A stretch of 64,000 nucleotides of DNA from Paenibacillus sp. PCH8 (GTDB lineage: Bacteria > Bacillota > Bacilli > Paenibacillales > Paenibacillaceae), in contig NZ_PKQK01000006.1 in assembly GCF_002968835.1 (NCBI RefSeq), positions 62,001 through 126,000 on the forward strand, in the 5' to 3' direction. This document shows positions 9,617 to 19,118 of this stretch, piece by piece (the stretch's first letter is position 1; each line of letters begins with the position of its first letter). The notes under the pieces were generated by a model. That model was not told where the DNA came from and made no database searches. It worked only from the letters and a program-made list of their open reading frames with translations. Position numbers and translations under genes: made by a program.

Positions 9617-9922
9617 ATGAAACCAAAAAAAGTGCCGCTGCGCAAATGTGTGGCATGCCAGGAAATGATGCCCAAAAAGCAGCTGATTCGCATCGTTAAA
9701 ACGCCAGAGGATGAAGTGCTAATTGACTTGACTGGCAAAAAATCCGGACGTGGTGCCTATTTATGCGGCAAAGAGTCTTGTTTTAAGCTTGCATTCAAAA
9801 ACCGGTCTTTGGATCGGGCGTTGAAAGGCAAAGTTTCACCTGGAATTTACGAGCAATTAGCAGCTGACTTCATCGCGGTTGAGGATGAATTTATAGCAGC
9901 ACAGGAGCGTGAACATGACTAA
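9617..9922 (+). CDS. rnpM: YlxR/RnpM RNA-binding protein
   Basis: Small 101-residue protein of the YlxR (DUF448) family; the B. subtilis member has been reported to bind and modulate RNase P, hence RnpM. The N-terminal signature 'RKCVACQEMMPKKQLIRI' and central 'GRGAYLCG' with two further cysteines are seen. GGGGGGCG precedes the ATG. It sits between nusA and the L7Ae-like ylxQ and overlaps the latter by 8 bases, the canonical arrangement of nusA-infB operons. Confidence 0.92.
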   Translation: MKPKKVPLRKCVACQEMMPKKQLIRIVKTPEDEVLIDLTGKKSGRGAYLCGKESCFKLAFKNRSLDRALKGKVSPGIYEQLAADFIAVEDEFIAAQEREHD

Positions 9923-10244
9923 TATTAAAACGCTGTCTTATCTGGGACTCTCTATGCGTGCAGGTAAACTTGTAACAGGTGAAGAAATTGTACTTAAAGC
10001 GATCCGTTCTTCCGAAGCAAAAATGGTTATTGTAGCGGGTGACGCCTCAGCCAATACACAAAAGAAATTTCGCGACAAATGCGGAACTTATAAGGTTCCA
10101 CTGTTGATCGGATTTGACCGGGATAGCCTGGGTTCAAGTATCGGTAAAGACACGCGTGTTGTTCTTGCAGTAACGGATCGAGGGTTTGCAAAAATGATCT
10201 CCAAGCAAATCGGTATAATGTCGGAGGTGGAGTATATTGAGTAA
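9915..10244 (+). CDS. ylxQ: L7Ae-family ribosomal-like protein YlxQ
   Basis: A 109-residue member of the L7Ae/L30e RNA-binding family, between rnpM and infB as in Bacillus. 'LGLSMRAGKLVTGEE' and 'VIVAGDAS' are the family's RNA-binding signatures (K-turn binder). An in-frame GTG at 9909 is only two bases from AGGAG (9902-9906), so the ATG at 9915 with an 8-base spacing is preferred. Its end overlaps infB by 8 bases, implying translational coupling. Precise cellular role is not settled in the family. Confidence 0.88.
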   Translation: MTNIKTLSYLGLSMRAGKLVTGEEIVLKAIRSSEAKMVIVAGDASANTQKKFRDKCGTYKVPLLIGFDRDSLGSSIGKDTRVVLAVTDRGFAKMISKQIGIMSEVEYIE

Positions 10245-12846
10245 ACAGGAAAACAAGGATAAATTGCGAGTTTATGAATATGCGAAGTCCCTTAATATGA
10301 GTAGTAAAGAAATTATAACCATTCTTAAAAAGCTGGAAATTCCCGTAAACAATCATATGAGTGTCATGGAGAATGGTTCAGTCGGTAAGGTGGAACAATT
10401 TTTTAAAGATATAAAATCCACTGCTGCTTCCAAACAAGGCAACGAAGCAAAACCAGTTGCTACTTCGGCAGTACGCAGTGACCAAACAGTGGACAGCAAC
10501 AAGCCGGCCGGCGGAGTGAACACGCCGAATAGCAATAACCCATCCGGTAGTCCCGTACAAACAAAAATACAACAGGAAAAGCAGGTAGGTATGAACAATA
10601 GACCAAATTCCAACAATAACAATGGCACTCAAAGACCCAGCGGCCAAGACAGCCGTAACAGAACGAATTCTTCCCAAGGTTCTAGCCAAGGGGGACAATC
10701 AAGTAACCGTCCAAGACCAGCTCAAGGTGGGCAAAGCAGTACTGCTTCCCGTCCGCAAGGTACTACTGGGCAACGCCCGAGTAACAGCGGTGGGGGTCAA
10801 GCAAGACCTTCAGGACCTACTAGCGGTGGCAACACAGGTACTGGCGGAAACCGTAGCGGTGGCCAAGGACAGAGCCAAGGCCAAGGACAAGGCCAACGTA
10901 GAAGCGGGCCAGGTGGTACTTCTGGCAACAATAATAACAATAACAACAACAATAGCGGAAACCGTTCGAATTCCGGTGGCGGTGGGCGTCGTTATGATGA
11001 CAATCGTGGTGGCAACTACCGTGGTAACCGTGGTGGCAAGAACAACCGCAACAGAAATCAACAACAGTATCAGCAACGTGAAAAAATTGATAACACACCT
11101 AAGAAAATCATCGTACGCGGTGATATGACCGTAGGTGAAACAGCGAAGTTGCTCCATAAGGATGCTTCGGAGGTTATCAAAAAACTCATAGCTATGGGTG
11201 TTATGGCAACAATCAATCAAGAGCTTGATATCGAAACGATCCTTCTGCTTTCAGGCGAATTCGGTGTTGAGGTTGAAGTGAAGATTGTACTCGAAGATGA
11301 TCGTTTCGAGACACTCGAAGAGAATGATGAAGCTGCTGACTTGCAGGCTCGTCCACCAGTAGTTACGATCATGGGGCACGTTGACCATGGTAAAACAACA
11401 TTGCTGGATGCGATTCGTTCCACGAATGTATCCGATGGTGAAGCAGGCGGAATCACGCAGCACATCGGTGCATATCAAGTTGAGATTAACAACAAAAAGA
11501 TCACATTCCTGGATACTCCGGGTCACGAAGCATTTACAGCGATGCGGGCACGTGGTGCACAGGTTACGGATATGACGATTATTGTTGTAGCTGCGGATGA
11601 CGGTGTGATGCCACAAACGATTGAGGCAATTAACCATGCGAAGGCTGCTGGGCTCCCAATTATTGTGGCTGTTAACAAAATTGACAAGCCGGGTGCTGAT
11701 CCGGATAAAGTGAAACAAGAATTGACCAGCTATGAACTCGTTCCGGAAGAATGGGGCGGAGATACCATCTTTGTTAACGTGTCAGCGAAACAAAGAATGG
11801 GTCTTGAAGGTCTGCTTGAAATGATTCTGCTGGTTGCAGAAGTGAATGAATACAAAGCGAACCCGGACAAACGTGCCCGTGGTACAGTGATTGAAGCCGA
11901 GTTGGATAAAGGACGTGGCCCAGTTGCACGTATTCTCGTTCAGCACGGTACATTGAAAGTCGGAGATGCCTTCGTAGCAGGTAACTGCTTCGGTCGTGTG
12001 CGTGCGATGGTCAATGACAAAGGTCGTCGTTTAAAAGAAGCTGGACCTTCAACACCTGTAGAAATCACAGGTTTGACTGAAGTTCCAGGTGCTGGAGATC
12101 CGTTCATGGTGTTTGAAGATGAGCGTAAGGCTCGTTCCATCGCTGACAAACGTTCGATTACGCAACGTGAATCCGATCTGGGTACACATACTCGCGTGAC
12201 GCTGGATGACCTGTTCCAGCACATCAAAGATGGCGAGATCAAAGACTTGAACGTAATCATCAAAGGTGACGTACAAGGTTCGGTTGAAGCATTAAAAGGT
12301 TCGCTTGCGAAAATCGAAGTTGAAGGTGTACGCGTGAAGATCATTCATAGCGGCGCTGGTGCAATCACTGAATCCGATATTATTTTGGCCGCTGCATCCA
12401 ATGCCATTGTCATTGGTTTCAACGTTCGTCCTGATAACCAGGGTAAAGTGACTGCAGATCAAGAGCAGGTAGACATTCGTCTGCATCGCGTTATCTATAG
12501 CGTTATTGAAGAAATCGAACAAGCAATGAAAGGCATGCTTGATCCGATCTTCAAAGAAAAAGTAATCGGTCATGCTGAAGTTCGGAGCACGTTCTCAATC
12601 AGTAAAGTGGGTACCATTGCTGGTTGTATGGTTACTTCAGGTAAAATTACACGTTCCGCGGAAGCACGTCTGATTCGTGATGGCATCGTCCTTTACGAAG
12701 GCAAGCTGGATTCCCTGAAACGTTACAAAGATGATGCTAAAGAAGTAGCTCAAGGCTACGAGTGCGGTATCACACTGGATAAATACAACGATCTCAAAGA
12801 AGGCGACGTTATTGAAGCTTTCATTATGGAGACTGTACAACGATAA
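10237..12846 (+). CDS. infB: Translation initiation factor IF-2
   Basis: GTPase that brings initiator tRNA to the 30S subunit and promotes subunit joining. The 869-residue protein has an IF2_N domain at about 1-55, then a long low-complexity linker (about 58-285) dominated by Asn, Gly, Ser, Gln and Arg with a run of nine Asn, a second IF2_N-like module (about 290-345), the G domain with P-loop 'GHVDHGKTT' near 380, G3 'DTPGHE', G4 'NKID', and domains II-IV to the end. Start is TTG with CGGAGGTGG before it. The linker is much richer in Asn/Gly than the charged linkers of Enterobacteria. Confidence 0.97.
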   Translation: MSKQENKDKLRVYEYAKSLNMSSKEIITILKKLEIPVNNHMSVMENGSVGKVEQFFKDIKSTAASKQGNEAKPVATSAVRSDQTVDSNKPAGGVNTPNSNNPSGSPVQTKIQQEKQVGMNNRPNSNNNNGTQRPSGQDSRNRTNSSQGSSQGGQSSNRPRPAQGGQSSTASRPQGTTGQRPSNSGGGQARPSGPTSGGNTGTGGNRSGGQGQSQGQGQGQRRSGPGGTSGNNNNNNNNNSGNRSNSGGGGRRYDDNRGGNYRGNRGGKNNRNRNQQQYQQREKIDNTPKKIIVRGDMTVGETAKLLHKDASEVIKKLIAMGVMATINQELDIETILLLSGEFGVEVEVKIVLEDDRFETLEENDEAADLQARPPVVTIMGHVDHGKTTLLDAIRSTNVSDGEAGGITQHIGAYQVEINNKKITFLDTPGHEAFTAMRARGAQVTDMTIIVVAADDGVMPQTIEAINHAKAAGLPIIVAVNKIDKPGADPDKVKQELTSYELVPEEWGGDTIFVNVSAKQRMGLEGLLEMILLVAEVNEYKANPDKRARGTVIEAELDKGRGPVARILVQHGTLKVGDAFVAGNCFGRVRAMVNDKGRRLKEAGPSTPVEITGLTEVPGAGDPFMVFEDERKARSIADKRSITQRESDLGTHTRVTLDDLFQHIKDGEIKDLNVIIKGDVQGSVEALKGSLAKIEVEGVRVKIIHSGAGAITESDIILAAASNAIVIGFNVRPDNQGKVTADQEQVDIRLHRVIYSVIEEIEQAMKGMLDPIFKEKVIGHAEVRSTFSISKVGTIAGCMVTSGKITRSAEARLIRDGIVLYEGKLDSLKRYKDDAKEVAQGYECGITLDKYNDLKEGDVIEAFIMETVQR

Positions 12847-12871
12847 GCAAGGAAGCATGAGGTGAACAATG

Positions 12872-13231
12872 ATGGCTAAGATTCGTACAGGTAGAGTGGG
12901 CGAGCAGATTAAGAAAGAATTAAGTCTGCTCATCCAGTCTGAACTGAAAGATCCACGTATCGGTTTTGTTACCGTAACGGGAGTCGAAGTGACAGGTGAC
13001 TTGTCGCAAGCCAAGGTTTATCTGAGTGTCTTCGGTGAACAGGAACAAAAAGATAACACGCTTAAAGCGCTGGCAAAAGGAAATGGATTTTTGCGTTCAG
13101 AGCTGGGCAAACGTATCCGATTTCGTCATGTTCCCGAGTTGATATTCAAGATTGACGAATCCATCGCTTACGGTAGCCGGATTGAGAAGCTGCTCGGCGA
13201 TATTGGTTCCGACAAGAACGAATCCCAGTAA
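12872..13231 (+). CDS. rbfA: 30S ribosome-binding factor A
   Basis: Late-stage 30S assembly factor that binds near helix 1 of 16S rRNA; single KH-like domain. The 119-residue product begins 'MAKIRTGRVGEQIKKEL' and carries the conserved 'DPRIGFVTVTGVEVTGDL' and 'LGKRIRFRHVPELIF'. Two adjacent ATGs (12869, 12872) are possible; GAGGTGA at 12859-12865 spaces better to the second. Immediately followed by nrnA. Confidence 0.94.
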   Translation: MAKIRTGRVGEQIKKELSLLIQSELKDPRIGFVTVTGVEVTGDLSQAKVYLSVFGEQEQKDNTLKALAKGNGFLRSELGKRIRFRHVPELIFKIDESIAYGSRIEKLLGDIGSDKNESQ

Positions 13232-13250
13232 CAGAATAGAGGAGACGGCA

Positions 13251-14228
13251 ATGCACACTTATGAACAGGCGCTCCAGGCCGGAAAGCAATTTCTGCTGGA
13301 GCATGATGATTACCTGGTCGTGTCGCATGTACAGCCGGACGGTGACGCAGTCAGCTCGACGGTAACGGTGGGCTGGCTGCTGTCATGTCTGGGCAAGACA
13401 TTCACGATGATTAATGAAGGCGAAATTCCACAACGTATGCGTTTTTTGTGGGAAGCGGATTCCATCGTGAACATGACCGAACAACCACCACAGCGTAAAT
13501 ACAAAGCTATAATTTGTGTGGACTGTGCCGACTTTGCCAGAGTGGGTCATACCCGTCACTATTTTGAAGAAGATGCAATCATTCTGAATATTGATCATCA
13601 TCCAACCAATGATGCTTATGGCACAGTGAATATCATTAAGTCAGATGCTGCGGCAACGGCTGAGATTTTGTTTGATTTTCTCAATCTCTTCCCGGTGATT
13701 TTGAACACGGATGTAGCTACAGCAGTCTATACAGGATTGCTTACAGATACCGGTGGTTTCCGTTATGCGAATACCAGCCCCAATGTCATGAATACGGCTT
13801 CCCGATTGCTGGAATATGGTGTGGATGGACCGTATCTGGCTCAGATTTTGCTGGAGCAGGTAACGCTGCCTCAAGTTCGTATCTTGAATCAGGCATTGTC
13901 AAGCTTGCAGATGACCGAAGATGGCAAGATAGCCTGGGTAGTTATTACACCAGTTGATATGATGGCTTGTGGAGCTGCTAACGAAGATCTTGAAGGGGTA
14001 GTGAACTATCCGCGCAACATACAGGGCGTGGAAGTCGGTATCTTTTTCAAAGTCGTTAGTGAAAATGCGGTAAAGGTATCACTTCGCTCAGCTGGTAAAA
14101 TTGATGTTTCTGCACTTGCACAGAACTTTGGTGGAGGCGGTCATGTTCTCGCAGCCGGATGTCGCGTGGAAGGTAACTTGGAAGATATCATCGCAAAAGT
14201 GCTGAAGCAGGTGAGTTCACAATGGTAA
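13251..14228 (+). CDS. nrnA: NrnA-type bifunctional oligoribonuclease / pAp phosphatase (DHH-DHHA1)
   Basis: Degrades nano-RNAs and dephosphorylates 3'-phosphoadenosine 5'-phosphate in Firmicutes that lack Orn. The 325-residue protein has the DHH-family motifs: 'VQPDGDAVSS' near residue 30, 'VDCADFARVG' near 90, the DHH itself in 'NIDHHPTND', and a DHHA1 C-terminal domain with 'GGGGHVLAAGCR'. The ATG at 13251 follows GAGGAGACGG; upstream in-frame codons run into rbfA and are rejected. It overlaps truB by 7 bases. Confidence 0.93.
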   Translation: MHTYEQALQAGKQFLLEHDDYLVVSHVQPDGDAVSSTVTVGWLLSCLGKTFTMINEGEIPQRMRFLWEADSIVNMTEQPPQRKYKAIICVDCADFARVGHTRHYFEEDAIILNIDHHPTNDAYGTVNIIKSDAAATAEILFDFLNLFPVILNTDVATAVYTGLLTDTGGFRYANTSPNVMNTASRLLEYGVDGPYLAQILLEQVTLPQVRILNQALSSLQMTEDGKIAWVVITPVDMMACGAANEDLEGVVNYPRNIQGVEVGIFFKVVSENAVKVSLRSAGKIDVSALAQNFGGGGHVLAAGCRVEGNLEDIIAKVLKQVSSQW

Positions 14229-15145
14229 AACCATTTGAAGGTATACTTCCGGTATATAAACCGGCGGGGTTTACCTCCCATGATGTCGTGGCCAAAATGC
14301 GGCGTATACTTAAAATGAAGCGTATTGGTCATACAGGCACATTGGACCCCCAAGTCACTGGTGTGCTGCCGCTTTGTCTAGGGCGTGCAACTCGTGTGGT
14401 GGAGTACATGCAGGAGCTTCCCAAGGAGTATCTGGCAACACTCCGACTGGGTCTGTCTACCGATACAGAGGACATGACGGGTGAAGTGATTGAGCGGTCA
14501 GAAACGACTGTTGAAGTGACTGAGGAACAGGTTAAGAAGGTACTTGAACAATTTCTGGGTACGATCTCTCAGGTGCCACCCATGTATTCCGCTGTGAAAG
14601 TGGACGGTAAACGATTATACGAGCTTGCTCGTGAAGGGAAAACGGTAGAGCGCAAGAGCCGTGAAGTCACGATCTATGAGCTAGAACTTACAGGGATCGA
14701 GACTCAGGGTGAAACCACCGATATATCGTTCCGCGCATTGTGCTCTAAAGGTACGTACATTCGGACGTTGTGTGTAGACATCGGCCGACAACTCGGTTAT
14801 CCATCGACCATGGTTCGACTGGAGCGTACGATATCGGCGGGTATCTCCGCAGATCGTTGTCTTCGCATCGAAGAAGTGGAGCAACTCATGGCTGAAGGGA
14901 CTTTGGCGGAGGTGCTGATTCCTGTTGACGAGGCTATTGCTTCCATTCCATCCCACAAGGTTGGAGAGGATCAGACCAAAGGAGCACTTCAAGGCCAGAA
15001 ACTGTCAGCGCGTCTTCTGGAGCCGCCTGTAGAGCAACCTGGTTTGCTACGTTTGTATGCTCAGGATGGTACGTTTCTGGGGATATTTGAACGGGATGAA
15101 TTAAAAGCAACGGTGAGGGCAGTTAAAGTCTTTTTACCGGAATAA
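14222..15145 (+). CDS. truB: tRNA pseudouridine(55) synthase
   Basis: Makes pseudouridine 55 in the T-loop of tRNAs. The 307-residue protein has 'HTGTLDPQVTGVLPLCLGRAT' in which the Asp of TLDP is the catalytic residue, 'GTISQVPPMYSAVKVDG' and a C-terminal PUA-like domain. The ATG lies inside the end of nrnA. Directly followed by ribF, as in many nusA-operon clusters. Confidence 0.95.
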   Translation: MVKPFEGILPVYKPAGFTSHDVVAKMRRILKMKRIGHTGTLDPQVTGVLPLCLGRATRVVEYMQELPKEYLATLRLGLSTDTEDMTGEVIERSETTVEVTEEQVKKVLEQFLGTISQVPPMYSAVKVDGKRLYELAREGKTVERKSREVTIYELELTGIETQGETTDISFRALCSKGTYIRTLCVDIGRQLGYPSTMVRLERTISAGISADRCLRIEEVEQLMAEGTLAEVLIPVDEAIASIPSHKVGEDQTKGALQGQKLSARLLEPPVEQPGLLRLYAQDGTFLGIFERDELKATVRAVKVFLPE

Positions 15146-15217
15146 AAAAAGATCTTGGGTATGATCTTATGGTGATGCCCGAGCTTGGCCTATCAAGTGA
15201 ATTGCAGGTGAATGATT

Positions 15218-16156
15218 GTGAAAACCGTAATGCTAACCTATCCGCAGACGTTACATTCGACTGAGCTAAGCACCCTTCCCCAAGTGCTCGCGATTGGTCA
15301 ATTCGACGGACTGCATCTCGGACATGCAAGTGTCATTTTATCAGCTGTCCGCATTGCGCGCGAAACGGGCATGCAGGCAGCGGTCATGACCTTTCATCCA
15401 CATCCGAAGGAAGTTATGCGCAAAGGGGATTACGAGGGTTATTTAACTCCTTTGAGAGACAAGGAAGACATCTTGGCAGCAATGGGTGTTGACGTACTCT
15501 ACGTGGTGGAGTTCAATGAAGGCTTCTCCAGGTTGACTCCAGAGCAATTCGTACATGACCTGTTAATTCCTCTTCAGACACGAACAGCGGTAGTTGGTTT
15601 TGATTTCCGTTTCGGTCACAAGGGTGCAGGAGATGAACAGCTACTTCGCACTCTGGGACAGGGAGACATGACGGTGGAAACCGTTCCTCCATTCTTGCTA
15701 AATGGTGAGAAGGTGAGCAGCTCTCTTATTCGTGGTTTGCTGAAGCGTGGGGAAATGGATGAAGCCAGTCAGTGGCTGGGACGTCCTTACAGTATCAGAG
15801 GCACCGTGATTCACGGAGAGAAACGAGGACGGACCATTGGATTTCCAACCGCTAACCTTGAACTAGCAGATCATTATGTGAGCCCTTCAAAAGGTGTTTA
15901 TGCTGTTCGTGTGCAGTATCGTGAACAGGAACTGAAGGGTGTAATGAATCTTGGTGTAAAACCTACGTTTCATGAAGGCGGAATGAAACCTACGTTTGAA
16001 GTGCACCTGCTTGATTTTGATGCTCAATTGTATGATCAAGAACTGAAGGTTGAGCTTGTTCACTATATTCGTGCAGAACGAAAATTTGATTCGATTGATG
16101 CATTGATCAGTCAGATTCGTGAAGATGCTTTGACCGCTGCCCGCCTGTTATCTTAA
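15218..16156 (+). CDS. ribF: Bifunctional riboflavin kinase / FAD synthetase
   Basis: Phosphorylates riboflavin to FMN and adenylates FMN to FAD. The 312-residue product has an N-terminal adenylyltransferase domain with 'GQFDGLHLGH', 'MTFHPHP' and 'VVGFDFRFGHKGAGD', then the riboflavin kinase domain from about 185 ('IGFPTANLEL', 'GVMNLGVKPTF'). GCAGGTGA at 15204-15211 fits the GTG at 15218 (7-base spacing, MKTVML...) better than the ATG at 15212, which abuts it. Last gene of the cluster before the rpsO promoter. Confidence 0.95.
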   Translation: MKTVMLTYPQTLHSTELSTLPQVLAIGQFDGLHLGHASVILSAVRIARETGMQAAVMTFHPHPKEVMRKGDYEGYLTPLRDKEDILAAMGVDVLYVVEFNEGFSRLTPEQFVHDLLIPLQTRTAVVGFDFRFGHKGAGDEQLLRTLGQGDMTVETVPPFLLNGEKVSSSLIRGLLKRGEMDEASQWLGRPYSIRGTVIHGEKRGRTIGFPTANLELADHYVSPSKGVYAVRVQYREQELKGVMNLGVKPTFHEGGMKPTFEVHLLDFDAQLYDQELKVELVHYIRAERKFDSIDALISQIREDALTAARLLS

Positions 16157-16181
16157 AGCTTTAAGAAAATACAGGTTTACA

Positions 16182-16211
16182 TTTACTTTGTCTGGGCAAC
16201 TATGATACAAT
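16182..16211 (+). promoter_or_regulatory. Probable rpsO promoter
   Basis: TACAAT at 16206-16211 with TTTACT 18 bases upstream (16182-16187). A leader of roughly 95 bases follows, with a GTTGTC/GACAAC stem near 16219-16236 and the strong AAGGAGGTGA at 16300-16309. S15 commonly represses its own mRNA through such leaders; an S15 binding fold is not proven here. Confidence 0.6.
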
Positions 16212-16313
16212 GTACTACGTTGTCGAATGAGACAACAGACAACCTTGGCTTGGTTGCTTGCTCTCACCGGCGGTGACGAGGCTAATGGCGATTATATGAA
16301 GGAGGTGAACAGG

Positions 16314-16583
16314 ATGGCATTGACTCAAGAACGTAAACAACAACTGATCGACGAGCACAAAACTCACGAGTCCGATACAGGATCTCCAGAGGTGCAAGTT
16401 GCTATCCTTACGGAAAACATCAGAAGTTTGACAGACCACTTGCGCACGCATAAGAAAGACCACCACTCACGTCGTGGACTTTTGAAAATGGTAGGTCAAC
16501 GTCGTAAGCTTTTGGCTTACGTGAAAAACAAAGATGTTAAACGTTACAGCGCACTGATCGAAAAACTCGGATTGCGTCGTTAA
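16314..16583 (+). CDS. rpsO: 30S ribosomal protein S15
   Basis: Primary binder of the central domain of 16S rRNA and part of a bridge to the 50S subunit. The 89-residue product is the exact family length and starts 'MALTQERKQQLIDEHKTHE', with 'DTGSPEVQVAILTENI' and 'HSRRGLLKMVGQRRKLL'. The start is fixed by AAGGAGGTGA; the open frame upstream from 16227 is leader. Followed by a terminator and then pnp, the conserved rpsO-pnp order. Confidence 0.98.
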   Translation: MALTQERKQQLIDEHKTHESDTGSPEVQVAILTENIRSLTDHLRTHKKDHHSRRGLLKMVGQRRKLLAYVKNKDVKRYSALIEKLGLRR

Positions 16584-16606
16584 TTATCGTACATGTTTTC
16601 AAAACC

Positions 16607-16674
16607 AACCTGGCTGTTATCCGTCAATCTTTTGTCTAAAAGGACAAGCGGAACTTACAGCCGGGTTGTTTTGT
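16607..16674 (+). terminator. rpsO terminator
   Basis: AACCTGGCTGT (16607-16617) pairs with ACAGCCGGGTT (16657-16667) with one wobble, closing an inner TTGTC/GACAA stem, followed by a T-rich tail. This separates rpsO from pnp. Confidence 0.7.
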
Positions 16675-16842
16675 AAATGAACATGTTGCCATATATTTGT
16701 AGCTGAGGCTCCGTGAGGAGCTTTTGTTGTGCAGATTAGCATGTTGCAAGATACTTACATAGCTAATGAATGCAGGACAAGCAGGAAATACTGTAAATAT
16801 GCAGAATCCATTGAGTTAGGAACGAATAAAAGGAGGAATTTC

Positions 16843-18945
16843 ATGGAACAGCGTGTTGAAATGCAGCTTGGCGGAAGAAAGCTTACGCTTGAAACTGGGC
16901 GTTTGGCCAAGCAGGCTAATGCTGCCGTTAAGGTAACATACGGGGATACCGTTGTATTGTGTACCGTGACAGCATCAAGTGAGCCGAAAGATCTGGACTT
17001 TTTCCCTCTAACGGTAAACTATGAAGAAAGATTGTACGCCGTTGGTAAAATCCCGGGTGGGTTTATCAAACGTGAAGGCAGACCGAGTGAGAAAGCGATT
17101 CTTTCAAGCCGTCTGACAGACCGTCCAATTCGTCCATTGTTCCCGGAAGGTTTCCGGAATGATGTACAAGTTCTCAATATCGTTATGAGTGTGGATCAGG
17201 ACTGTGAACCACAAATCGCTGCGATGATCGGTACATCGGCTGCTCTGAGCATTTCGGATGTTCCATTCAGCGGACCGATTGGTGGCGTGAAAGTTGGACG
17301 TATTGATGGCGAGTTCATCATTAATCCAACGATTGCACAGCTTGAAGTAAGTGAGCTTGAGCTGGTCGTTGCAGGAACCAAGGATGCCATCATGATGGTT
17401 GAGGCTGAGGCAAACGAACTACCAGAAGAAGTGATGCTCGAAGCAATCATGTTTGGTCATGATGAGATCCAAAACATTATTGCTGTAATCGAACAACTGG
17501 TACAAGTTGCGGGCAAAGAAAAAATGGCTGTTAAGTTACGTACCGTTAATGCTGAAGTCAACAGCAGTGTGCGTGATTTCGCAAGTGCTCGTCTGGTGGA
17601 AGCTGTTAAAATCGCCGAGAAGCATGCTCGTCAAGATGCAATTGATGTAGTGAATGACGAAACAGTTGCTCACTTTGAAGAGAAATATATTGAAAGTCCA
17701 GAATTGCTTAAAGACGTGAAAGAAGTACTTCATGATATTATCAAAGAAGAAGTGCGCCGTCTCATTACGCATGATAAAGTTCGTCCGGATGGACGTGGAC
17801 TTGCTGAGATTCGCCCAATTGAATGTGATACATCCCTGCTGCCACGTACACATGGTTCAGGACTGTTCACACGTGGTCAAACGCAAGCACTCAGCATCTG
17901 TACACTTGGTGCACTGGGTGATGTTCAGATTTTGGACGGAATTAGTCTTGAAGATACAAAACGTTTCATGCATCACTATAATTTCCCACCATTCAGCGTA
18001 GGTGAAGCTCGTCCACTGCGTGCTCCAGGCCGTCGCGAAATCGGACATGGTGCTCTGGGTGAGCGTGCTCTTTCCAAAGTAATCCCTTCTGAAACGGATT
18101 TCCCATACACGATTCGTCTGGTGTCTGAAGTTCTGGAATCCAATGGCTCATCATCTCAGGCAAGTATCTGTGCCAGCACTTTGGCTATGATGGATGCAGG
18201 TGTTCCAATTAAAGCTCCAGTTGCGGGCGTGGCTATGGGTCTGATCAAAGATGGTGATCATGTATCCATTCTGAGTGACATTCAAGGTATGGAAGATCAC
18301 CTGGGTGATATGGACTTCAAAGTCGCTGGAACACCAGAAGGTGTAACCGCAATTCAAATGGACATCAAAATTGCGGGCATTAATCGTCAAATTTTGTCTG
18401 ATGCATTGGCGCAAGCCAAAGAAGGCCGTATGCACATTTTGGGCAAAATGAACGAAATTCTGAAAACTCCACGTGAGCAGTTATCACAATATGCGCCTAA
18501 AATTACAACGATGCATATCAATCCGGACAAAATCCGTGATGTCATTGGTGCAGGTGGTAAAATTATCAATAAAATCATCGAAGAAACCGGTGTTAAAATT
18601 GATATTGAACAAGATGGACGTGTCTTTATCGCTTCTTCCAACCAGGAAATGAATGATAAGGCCAAATCGATCATTGAGGGCATTGTACGTGAAGTACTGA
18701 TCGGCGAGATTTATGTCGGTAAAGTCAAACGTGTTGAGAAATTCGGTGCATTCGTCGAAGTGCTTCCGAACAAAGAAGGTCTGGTACACATCTCACAACT
18801 GTCAACAGAGCGTGTTGCCAAAGTGGAAGATGTTGTGGCTATTGGTGATTCCATTACGGTGAAAGTAACGGAGATTGACCCACAAGGTCGTATTAACTTG
18901 TCCCGCAAAGCCGTTTTGACTACCGAAGCTCCGGCTCAATCCTAG
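16843..18945 (+). CDS. pnp: Polynucleotide phosphorylase
   Basis: Phosphorolytic 3'-5' exoribonuclease of mRNA decay. The 700-residue protein has two RNase PH domains around an alpha-helical linker ('FFPLTVNYEERLYAVGKIPGG' at the first, 'RTHGSGLFTRGQTQAL' at the second), a KH domain near 555-615 ('IRDVIGAGGKIINKI') and an S1 domain near 620-690 ('VKRVEKFGAFVEVLPNKEG'). AAAAGGAGGAA fixes the ATG at 16843; the longer frame from 16729 is untranslated leader. Length is typical of Firmicutes. Confidence 0.98.
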   Translation: MEQRVEMQLGGRKLTLETGRLAKQANAAVKVTYGDTVVLCTVTASSEPKDLDFFPLTVNYEERLYAVGKIPGGFIKREGRPSEKAILSSRLTDRPIRPLFPEGFRNDVQVLNIVMSVDQDCEPQIAAMIGTSAALSISDVPFSGPIGGVKVGRIDGEFIINPTIAQLEVSELELVVAGTKDAIMMVEAEANELPEEVMLEAIMFGHDEIQNIIAVIEQLVQVAGKEKMAVKLRTVNAEVNSSVRDFASARLVEAVKIAEKHARQDAIDVVNDETVAHFEEKYIESPELLKDVKEVLHDIIKEEVRRLITHDKVRPDGRGLAEIRPIECDTSLLPRTHGSGLFTRGQTQALSICTLGALGDVQILDGISLEDTKRFMHHYNFPPFSVGEARPLRAPGRREIGHGALGERALSKVIPSETDFPYTIRLVSEVLESNGSSSQASICASTLAMMDAGVPIKAPVAGVAMGLIKDGDHVSILSDIQGMEDHLGDMDFKVAGTPEGVTAIQMDIKIAGINRQILSDALAQAKEGRMHILGKMNEILKTPREQLSQYAPKITTMHINPDKIRDVIGAGGKIINKIIEETGVKIDIEQDGRVFIASSNQEMNDKAKSIIEGIVREVLIGEIYVGKVKRVEKFGAFVEVLPNKEGLVHISQLSTERVAKVEDVVAIGDSITVKVTEIDPQGRINLSRKAVLTTEAPAQS

Positions 18946-18982
18946 GTCACGGACAAAGGTTATTAAATGGATATATTGAATG

Positions 18983-19017
18983 AAGAGGCAGAATGTGAAT
19001 TTCTGGCTCTTTTTTTA
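18983..19017 (+). terminator. pnp terminator
   Basis: AAGAG-G-CAGAA pairs with TTCTG-G-CTCTT (one G-G mismatch), followed by seven T. Seen in sequence. Confidence 0.75.
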
Positions 19018-19118
19018 ACGTTCAAATACGTTTAGCAAGCAGAATACCCTGGCTTTGTATTCATATTCTTGCCCTTGTCCTCATATGATGGGGACAAAGA
19101 CGGCGGGAGGATGGAGCT

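Noticed and set aside
10622..11128. 168-codon alternative frame inside infB
   Set aside because: Produced by the low-complexity linker; strongly biased composition.
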